A DNA stretch of 11,875 bases from assembly GCA_003560215.1 (NCBI GenBank), contig PWIY01000088.1, positions 1-11,875 of the forward strand, given 5' to 3'. Made by a program: the position numbers and the translations under genes. The DNA comes from Bacteroidales bacterium (GTDB lineage Bacteria > Bacteroidota > Bacteroidia > Bacteroidales > UBA7960). This document shows, in pieces, positions 7,626 through 11,875 of this stretch. The notes below the pieces were generated by a model. The model made no database searches. It saw only the letters and a program-made list of their open reading frames with translations, and was not told the DNA's origin. Positions within the stretch are counted from its first letter, which is position 1. Each line of letters begins with the position of its first letter.

Positions 7626-8759
7626 TTATTGCCAGACACCGTTTACTGCATATCTGCAATATGAACACTTGCCATCCTGGACCTTGTTGCTCAGAATGGC
7701 AAAGCCCGATCTTCGGATCAGCTGTTCGCTGCATTGCGGACAATAGGTGTTGTTGCGGTCGTGGCCAGGCACATTGCCAAGGTAAATATATTCCAGCCCG
7801 CACTCAAAGCCTGTCTCAGCGGCCTTCTCCAATGTGTCGATCGGGGTGGAGGGCAGGTCGGTCAGCCGGTAGGAGGGGGAGAACCTGCTGAAATGCACGG
7901 GCACCTGACTGCCCAGGGTTCCCGCGATCCAGGTGCACATCTCACGGATCTGATCCATGTCATCGTTGAGGGTGGGCACCACCAGGTTGACGATCTCAAA
8001 ATATTTTTCTTCCTCTTTCAGAACCTGCAGGGTTTGCTTCACGGGCTGCAGGCTGCCGGAAGCCACACTGGCATAAAAGGAATCATCAAAGGCTTTCAGG
8101 TCAATTTTAACGGCATCCAGCTGCTGAACCAGCTTGCGAAGGGGTTCGGGGTTGATGTAGCCGTTAGACACCATGCTGGTTTTGATTCCCTGCTCCCTGG
8201 CCAGGACGGAGATGTCGTACATGTATTCGTAAAAGATGGTGGGTTCGGTGTAGGTAAAGGAAATGGAGTCCATCCCACGGCGCAGGGCTTCGCCCACGAT
8301 CTGTTCCGGATCCATGTCATACTCACGGACCTGCCCGGGCTCTGACTGGGAGATTTGCCAGTTGTGACAGTAGGTGCACCTGAAATTGCATCCCACCGTA
8401 GCGATGCAGAGTCTTTGATGCCCCGGGATAAAGTGATAAAGGGGCGCTTTTTCGATGGGGCCTGTATTGACTGAGCACGGGCTGCCATAAACCATGCTGT
8501 AAAGTGTTCCGCCGAGGTTTTTCCTTACGCGGCAAAAGCCGGTTTCCCCTTCACGAAGCTTGCAAAGATGGGGGCATAGTTCGCAGCGAACGTTATTGCC
8601 GGTAAGGTTCCGGTAAAACATGGCCTCTTTGGCAGGGCTGAGGGTGCCGGCCAGGGCAGTGGTTAGCGGGCCGGAGAAAAACAGTCCGCCCAGTGCCGCC
8701 ATGGCAGCACTTCCGGAAAGGGCTTTTTTCAAAAATGCACGTCGACAATGGTTTTCCAT
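7626..8759 (-). CDS. Tat-signal AmrS-type radical SAM protein (copy 1)
   Basis: A 377-residue radical SAM protein of the same AmrS group as the next gene. The signal region carries CRRAFLKK (5-12), a near-consensus twin-arginine motif, then an Ala/Gly-rich hydrophobic stretch ending TALAG (34-38) as a possible cleavage site. The group motif uses Cys59, 62, 66 and 76 (RCELCPHLCKL, GFCRVRKN); the radical SAM triad is CNFRCTYC (Cys124, 128, 131); SISFTYTEPTIFYEYMYD (165-182) and KIDLKAF (218-224) follow; and the C-terminal pair is CPQC...CSYC (340/343, 365/368). Extra cysteines at 95 and 118 are not shared by the paralogue. The ATG at 8759 lies right before the twin-arginine motif and has no Shine-Dalgarno. 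It is the first of the three-gene radical SAM / membrane SAM-fold group, 154 bp after the BspA-like gene. AmrS proteins normally occur with Memo and AMMECR1, which are absent here. Reaction unknown. Confidence 0.92.
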   Translation of the reverse strand: MENHCRRAFLKKALSGSAAMAALGGLFFSGPLTTALAGTLSPAKEAMFYRNLTGNNVRCELCPHLCKLREGETGFCRVRKNLGGTLYSMVYGSPCSVNTGPIEKAPLYHFIPGHQRLCIATVGCNFRCTYCHNWQISQSEPGQVREYDMDPEQIVGEALRRGMDSISFTYTEPTIFYEYMYDISVLAREQGIKTSMVSNGYINPEPLRKLVQQLDAVKIDLKAFDDSFYASVASGSLQPVKQTLQVLKEEEKYFEIVNLVVPTLNDDMDQIREMCTWIAGTLGSQVPVHFSRFSPSYRLTDLPSTPIDTLEKAAETGFECGLEYIYLGNVPGHDRNNTYCPQCSEQLIRRSGFAILSNKVQDGKCSYCRYAVNGVWQ

Positions 8760-8888
8760 CGGTTTTCGTGTTTGCCGGAGGACGTTCCCGGCTTTCCATC
8801 CGGATTACCGGTGATGCAACAGCTGCGGACCGGTTTTCCTGTGCAGGGCCGGCCAGGCAACCTCCTGATCACCGGGCCACCCTCCTAA

Positions 8889-8896
8889 CAAAAATA
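8889..8896 (-). promoter_or_regulatory. Candidate -7 box upstream of the radical SAM pair
   Basis: Read on the minus strand, TATTTTTG matches the Bacteroidota -7 consensus TAnnTTTG exactly. It sits just past the BspA-like stop codon and would give a leader of about 125 nt before the radical SAM start at 8759. No TTTG is seen at the expected upstream distance, so this is half a promoter at best. If real, the radical SAM genes could be transcribed separately from the BspA-like gene. No intrinsic terminator is seen in this gap. Confidence 0.25.
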
Positions 8897-8913
8897 ATGA
8901 AAACAGGGGAGAG

Positions 8914-10953
8914 TTAAAACAGCTTTCCATCTTCCACCACGAACTCCAGCGTTTCGCCATCGTAGCGATAATGGCAGGCGGATGCATCCAGTATGATTTC
9001 TCCGTTTTGGCGGGGCCGGAAAACCACCTGGCCGGTGTCAAAACGAAAAAGATAAATGTCACCTTCTTTTTCAATGATCAGGTTTTCCCCGATTGCCTCA
9101 TGGTTTTTCTCCAGTTCACGGCTGTAATGGAAGCGGGAAATGTTCAGCCAGCCTATTTTACGTACCTGGCTGTTTTCAAGGAAGTAAAGGTGCCCCCCGA
9201 TGCCTCCGTCTCCGTCAGATGCATCCGTTACAATGATCAGGGGAGAGGTACGTACAGGGGTGTGGGAGTCCTTGTCCAGCTCATGGGAAGGGAGAAAGCC
9301 GGCGTTGGTATGCCTGAACACGTCAGCCTGCAGGCTCAATGCATTGGGGTAGGCGGGTGATGCATAAAGGAATTCGTTTTGCTGGTTCAGGACAAAAAAG
9401 CGCAGGCCGGGATCTGATGGTGCGTCCTGATCTTCTGCCGGTGCGTCCTGATCTGCTGCTGGTGCGTCCTGATCTGCCGCTTTGCCGGGGTCATGGTATT
9501 TCCCTCCCACAAAATAGTAATCGGAAAAAGGCTCATCCATGCGAAACCACAGTTCTATTTTGTCATAATCAAGTTCCTGAAGTTCCGGTAGTTCATACGG
9601 GTCAGTTTTATGTTTTCCTTCTTCCGGGGTTTGGAAAATGTCCTGTTCCAAGCCCTTCAGAATTGCTTCTGCAGTATCTTCCGGGATTTGACGGGGATAT
9701 GCTTCCAGGATGGTATCGCTGAGGGCGGCTGTGAGGCTTGTGTCTGCAGGGGCAAAACGGGCCCGGATGGTCAGGTCTCCGTCTACAACAATGGTGTGGA
9801 GGGAATCTTCAGATGCTTCAGTTCCCCATCCTTCCCAGCGTGCAAACCGGTAACCGGGGTCGGGAACTGCCCTGAGGGTGATGGTGTCTCCGGCGGGGTA
9901 GGAGCCTTGTCCATTTACCCGGCCGTTTTGGGCAAGGGCCATAATGTGGTGACCGTGGCCATCGAAGATGGTCCAGCGGTTGCGCTCTTTAAGGTTTCTC
10001 CTGGCCGAAAAAGCTGCTTCGGAAGCATACATGCTCTCTCCGGCGTGGAAGGTTACATTGATTCTCACTGGCAGGGTGGTCCAGCCGGTGAGCAGGTTGT
10101 CGTAGTTTTCTTCGGAGAGACCTCCACCCCTGAACATATCTTCCATGTGGCGAACCTGGCTGATATCCCATTGCCCCAATGGCTGATCGAAAGATCCGGC
10201 GTTGCGGAACATGGCGGCCATGCTGGACACATTGCTGACGTTCCAGTTGCCCAGTGGCTGGTTGAAAGATCCGGCCCCGGCAAACATTTCCTGCATGTCG
10301 GTGACCCGGCCCGTTTCCCAGGAGCCGATGTATTGGTTAAACTGCTGAGCGTTCCGGAACATGGCCGTCATGCTGGTTACATTGCTGACGTTCCAGTTGT
10401 TCAGCGGCTGGTTGAATGATCTTGCCCCGCTGAACATGCCGGTCATGTTGGTCACATTTCCGGTATTCCAGTTTTCAATGTTCAGGTTGAATTGCTCAGC
10501 ACCGGCAAACAGCCACGACAGGTCGGTGACGGAGGCAGGCAGTGAGTCGGGCAGGCTCACAAGCAGGGAAGCCTGGTTAAACGCTCCGGAAAGGCTTTCC
10601 ATCCCCAGGCTGCCAAAGCTTTCGACTCTTCTGAGTTTTTCCACGTTCGGGTAAGGGTTCTCTCCCGTCCCGAAATGGCTGAGTGAGCCGTTGATGCGTA
10701 CGGTGAAACGGCCACCCTCTTCGTAGGTGTGGTGCATCAGCCCCGGTTCGGTGACATGCTCCACATGCCCGTCTCCCCAGTCAATTGTCACATTGGTCTT
10801 TCCCTTCAGTGGCAGCGTGATGGTGGTGCCCTCCCCGTAACTGGTGTTGAATACCAGGATCATGGGGTCACCGTCTTGCTTTGCCTGGCCGCAGGAGACA
10901 AACAGTGCCAGCAGGATGGCGTGCAGGGCTGTGATGACGGTTTTGTGGTTCAT
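8914..10953 (-). CDS. BspA-like repeat lipoprotein with PKD-like and InlB-B-like domains
   Basis: A 679-residue predicted surface or outer-membrane lipoprotein. A hydrophobic signal ends in LFVSC, giving lipidated Cys21. Residues 30-95 form a PKD-like domain (IDWGDG at 57-62, HTYEEGGRFTV at 75-85) of the kind that often precedes BspA repeats. Residues 155-279 are five 25-residue DUF285/BspA-type units with the pattern FNQPL..WN.SNVT.M..MF. Residues about 335-403 resemble an InlB B-repeat (GSYPAGDTITLRAVPDPGYRFARWEGW). A linker contains a three-fold DQDAP repeat (493-512). The remaining C-terminal part (about 455-490 and 515-679) is rich in beta-like segments and not recognised. BspA-family proteins mediate binding to host or matrix proteins or other cells; here that role is inference. 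The ATG at 10953 precedes the signal peptide and a TATTTTTG box lies 25 bp upstream. It is separated from dodecin by a terminator. Confidence 0.9.
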   Translation of the reverse strand: MNHKTVITALHAILLALFVSCGQAKQDGDPMILVFNTSYGEGTTITLPLKGKTNVTIDWGDGHVEHVTEPGLMHHTYEEGGRFTVRINGSLSHFGTGENPYPNVEKLRRVESFGSLGMESLSGAFNQASLLVSLPDSLPASVTDLSWLFAGAEQFNLNIENWNTGNVTNMTGMFSGARSFNQPLNNWNVSNVTSMTAMFRNAQQFNQYIGSWETGRVTDMQEMFAGAGSFNQPLGNWNVSNVSSMAAMFRNAGSFDQPLGQWDISQVRHMEDMFRGGGLSEENYDNLLTGWTTLPVRINVTFHAGESMYASEAAFSARRNLKERNRWTIFDGHGHHIMALAQNGRVNGQGSYPAGDTITLRAVPDPGYRFARWEGWGTEASEDSLHTIVVDGDLTIRARFAPADTSLTAALSDTILEAYPRQIPEDTAEAILKGLEQDIFQTPEEGKHKTDPYELPELQELDYDKIELWFRMDEPFSDYYFVGGKYHDPGKAADQDAPAADQDAPAEDQDAPSDPGLRFFVLNQQNEFLYASPAYPNALSLQADVFRHTNAGFLPSHELDKDSHTPVRTSPLIIVTDASDGDGGIGGHLYFLENSQVRKIGWLNISRFHYSRELEKNHEAIGENLIIEKEGDIYLFRFDTGQVVFRPRQNGEIILDASACHYRYDGETLEFVVEDGKLF
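9419..9481 (-). repeat. Three 21-bp tandem repeats in the BspA-like gene
   Basis: Three adjacent 21-bp units (9419-9439, 9440-9460, 9461-9481), each starting GGTGCGTCCTGATCT on the plus strand, encode a seven-residue Asp/Ala/Pro unit (ADQDAPA, ADQDAPA, EDQDAPS). Because 21 is divisible by three, changes in copy number would keep the reading frame. The units form a flexible acidic linker between the InlB-like region and the C-terminal part. Confidence 0.9.
10117..10491 (-). repeat. Five 75-bp coding repeats (BspA/DUF285 units)
   Basis: Five consecutive 25-codon units cover residues 155-279 of the lipoprotein, each opening with FN/FD and containing a Trp at position 8 and MF at positions 18-19. 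Units 2 and 4 are the most alike: about 60 of 75 bases match by hand count, including a run of roughly 20 identical bases around ACATTGCTGACGTTCCAG. Units 1 and 3 share the TG.VT.M core. This alternation suggests duplication of a two-unit, 150-bp block. Confidence 0.9.
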
Positions 10954-10977
10954 GCCTCAGGGATTGGGTGCTTTTAT

Positions 10978-10985
10978 CAAAAATA
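10978..10985 (-). promoter_or_regulatory. Candidate -7 box for the BspA-like gene
   Basis: TATTTTTG on the minus strand fits the Bacteroidota -7 consensus and lies 25 bp upstream of the lipoprotein ATG, between it and the dodecin terminator. This is where a promoter is expected. A matching TTTG about 20 bp further upstream is not present, so support is partial. Confidence 0.35.
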
Positions 10986-11042
10986 ACAAAACAATTGCAA
11001 TCTTTCGGATGGCTACAGATGCGGGGCAAAAAACTTCCCGAT

Positions 11043-11079
11043 AAAAAAACTGCCATCTGCAAAATGCAAATGGCAGTTT
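11043..11079 (-). terminator. Intrinsic terminator after the dodecin gene
   Basis: On the minus strand a 10-bp perfect stem (AAACTGCCAT at 11079-11070 in transcript sense, ATGGCAGTTT at 11056-11047) continues past one mismatch into a further 4-bp TGCA/TGCA pairing with a 3-nt loop. It ends in a run of seven T from 11049 to 11043. It begins 28 bp after the dodecin stop codon, so dodecin is probably transcribed separately from the BspA-like gene. In the plus direction only a short T run follows, so it is mainly a minus-strand terminator. Confidence 0.88.
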
Positions 11080-11106
11080 CATGGTGTGTGCAGTGCTGCG
11101 GAAAAC

Positions 11107-11307
11107 CTATCTTTCAATTTCAAAGGAAATTTTGGCGTTTACCGCATAGGAGACGATCTCATTGTTCTCCACGTTCGCATTCATGTGTTTGACGTAAATG
11201 GATTTGATGTTTTTCAGGGTTTTGGAAGCTTCGGCCACTGCATTTTGTGTGGCTTCGGTAAATCCTTTGTCTGATACACCAATCACTTCAACAACTTTGA
11301 CTAGCAT
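11107..11307 (-). CDS. Dodecin-family small protein
   Basis: A 66-residue protein starting MLVKVVEVIGVSDKGF with the dodecin fold signature: a first beta strand (VKVVEVIGVS), a helix (FTEATQNAVAEASKTL, 16-31), then two strands ending VNAKISFEIE. Dodecins form hollow twelve-subunit particles that in archaea and several bacteria bind flavins. Here the segment that normally carries the flavin-stacking Trp (DWFEVV or RWFEVV type) reads NIKSIYVKHM, with no Trp anywhere in the protein, so flavin binding of the classical kind is doubtful. The frame is open to 11478, but the ATG at 11307 begins exactly at the family N-terminus and has a perfect AGGAGG 7 nt upstream. It is monocistronic by appearance: a 315-bp non-coding region upstream and an intrinsic terminator downstream. 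Confidence 0.93.
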   Translation of the reverse strand: MLVKVVEVIGVSDKGFTEATQNAVAEASKTLKNIKSIYVKHMNANVENNEIVSYAVNAKISFEIER

Positions 11308-11314
11308 GATGAAT

Positions 11315-11320
11315 CCTCCT
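11315..11320 (-). promoter_or_regulatory. Strong Shine-Dalgarno of dodecin
   Basis: AGGAGG on the minus strand ends 7 nt before the dodecin ATG (11307). It fixes the start against longer in-frame alternatives and is notable because the other genes in the window have no comparable site, as is common in Bacteroidota. Confidence 0.85.
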
Positions 11321-11393
11321 TTTTTTGTGAAACAATTTCTCCCTTTCGGGTAAAAGAACCATGCCATTAATCCGGCCGGTGAGGCTCTGTTGC

Positions 11394-11431
11394 TGCGGCA
11401 GGCCCCATGAATTGCGGCAGGCCCCATGAAT
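11394..11431. repeat. Perfect 19-bp tandem duplication
   Basis: TGCGGCAGGCCCCATGAAT occurs twice with no spacer (11394-11412 and 11413-11431). It lies in the dodecin leader region, about 90-125 bp upstream of the start codon. Confidence 0.95.
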
Positions 11432-11521
11432 GCCGAAACAGGCAATGTCCGGTTGTTTTTTGCGGATAATCTGATCATGAAAGATGACTGCCTGAAATGA
11501 GTATTTATTCCACACTCTGTG

Positions 11522-11553
11522 CAAATTCATTCCGGTTAAAATTTTGCAACAAC
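11522..11553 (-). promoter_or_regulatory. Weak candidate promoter for dodecin
   Basis: On the minus strand GTTG (11553-11550) is followed after 20 bp by TGAATTTG (11529-11522), each one base from the Bacteroidota TTTG / TAnnTTTG pattern. It would imply a leader of about 210 nt that includes the 19-bp duplication. No better match was found closer to the gene. Confidence 0.25.
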
Positions 11554-11622
11554 TTTGTGTTCAATAAATTAATCGGGAAATATTGCATTGGGAGCGGGGC
11601 AAACTGCAGGGGCCGTAAAGAA

Positions 11623-11875
11623 TTAGCTGCGGGAGAGCTTGCGCATCCTGGATAGGATAAACAGCATGTTGACAACGATTACCCCCATCACCACGTAGTG
11701 GATCTGGTTGAAGCTTGCTCCCCTGTCGAGAAAAAAGCTGTAAACCACCGGCCCCAGTGCTGTGCTGACCACCATCACAAAGGTAAACAGGCTGCGGACC
11801 GTGCCCAGGCTGCGGGTGCCGAAAGTTTCCGCATAGAGGGAAGAGGTAACGGGAGAATTCATGCCGCCGGTAAAG
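11623..11875 (-). CDS. MFS transporter, C-terminal part (5' end beyond window)
   Basis: The last 83 residues of a membrane transporter that looks like the major facilitator superfamily. The reading frame is open through the right edge, so the internal Met at 11862 is not the start. Visible parts are a helix end (FTGGMNSPVTSSLYAETFG), the basic cytoplasmic connection RSLGTVRSL typical of the TM10-TM11 junction, a helix FVMVVSTALGPVVYSFFLD with the ALGP motif, and a final helix IHYVVMGVIVVNMLFILSRM followed by a short basic tail. The substrate cannot be told from this portion. It is on the same strand as dodecin, 315 bp upstream, and probably a separate transcript. Confidence 0.75.
   Translation of the reverse strand, partial: FTGGMNSPVTSSLYAETFGTRSLGTVRSLFTFVMVVSTALGPVVYSFFLDRGASFNQIHYVVMGVIVVNMLFILSRMRKLSRS

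Larger units (their letters stand above)
11308..11622. other. Non-coding region between MFS gene and dodecin (315 bp)
   Basis: No credible gene is seen on either strand. It holds, from right to left, an AT-rich stretch (about 11530-11580), a weak candidate promoter (11522-11553), a perfect 19-bp tandem duplication (11394-11431), a small CCC-TTTC-GGG hairpin (11341-11350) and the dodecin Shine-Dalgarno. No intrinsic terminator for the MFS gene is recognised. Confidence 0.7.

Noticed and set aside
7734..8345. 203-codon open frame on the plus strand
   Set aside because: Antisense to the first radical SAM gene, which has unmistakable motifs; the antisense translation shows none.
9610..10419. 269-codon open frame on the plus strand
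   Set aside because: It is entirely antisense to the BspA-like gene; its length follows from the periodic repeats, and its translation is low-complexity Gly/Val-rich with no family resemblance.
11308..11478. Longer dodecin reading frame starting at 11478
   Set aside because: The extension is not dodecin-like, contains the 19-bp duplication, and the perfect AGGAGG points to the ATG at 11307.

Overview
The window looks like a chromosomal piece of a Bacteroidota bacterium, probably Bacteroidales-like, with moderately high GC. The case rests on three things: a BspA-type 25-residue-repeat lipoprotein with a PKD-like N-terminus, promoter-like boxes resembling the Bacteroidota TTTG / TAnnTTTG pattern, and mostly absent Shine-Dalgarno sequences. 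The assignment is inference from gene content, not from a marker gene. I see no rRNA, tRNA, insertion sequence or CRISPR array.

Layout, left to right. Positions 1-399 (minus) hold the first 133 codons of a ChrA-type chromate transporter that runs off the left edge. Positions 530-1072 (minus) encode a short FMN nitroreductase. A 266-bp divergent gap with repeated TTAC-containing motifs and a candidate promoter leads into a plus-strand pair: an NhaC-family Na+/H+ antiporter (1339-2757) and, 9 bp later, a lipoprotein serine hydrolase of the class C beta-lactamase / NylB type (2767-3960). The hydrolase converges on, and overlaps by 65 bp, the 3' end of a long minus-strand block. No gene is seen at 400-529, 6227-6381 or 8760-8913.

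The minus-strand block is the most interesting part. In transcription order (right to left) it has a partial MFS transporter (11623-11875), a 66-residue dodecin with a strong Shine-Dalgarno and a clear intrinsic terminator (11107-11307, terminator 11043-11079), a large BspA-like lipoprotein with a PKD-like domain, five 25-residue repeats, an InlB-B-like repeat and an unrecognised C-terminal region (8914-10953), two tandem paralogous radical SAM enzymes of the AmmeMemoRadiSam (AmrS) type that both start with a twin-arginine signal (7626-8759 and 6382-7593), and a 776-residue membrane protein with a spermidine-synthase-like domain between two membrane bundles (3896-6226).

How they may work together: the two radical SAM genes are 32 bp apart and the spermidine-synthase-like gene follows on the same strand, so a co-transcribed module is plausible. 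It would pair two apparently exported, SAM-dependent [4Fe-4S] enzymes with a membrane-embedded SAM-binding-fold protein that lacks the usual catalytic aspartate. The usual partners of AmrS (Memo and AMMECR1) are not in the window. The substrate cannot be read from the sequence.
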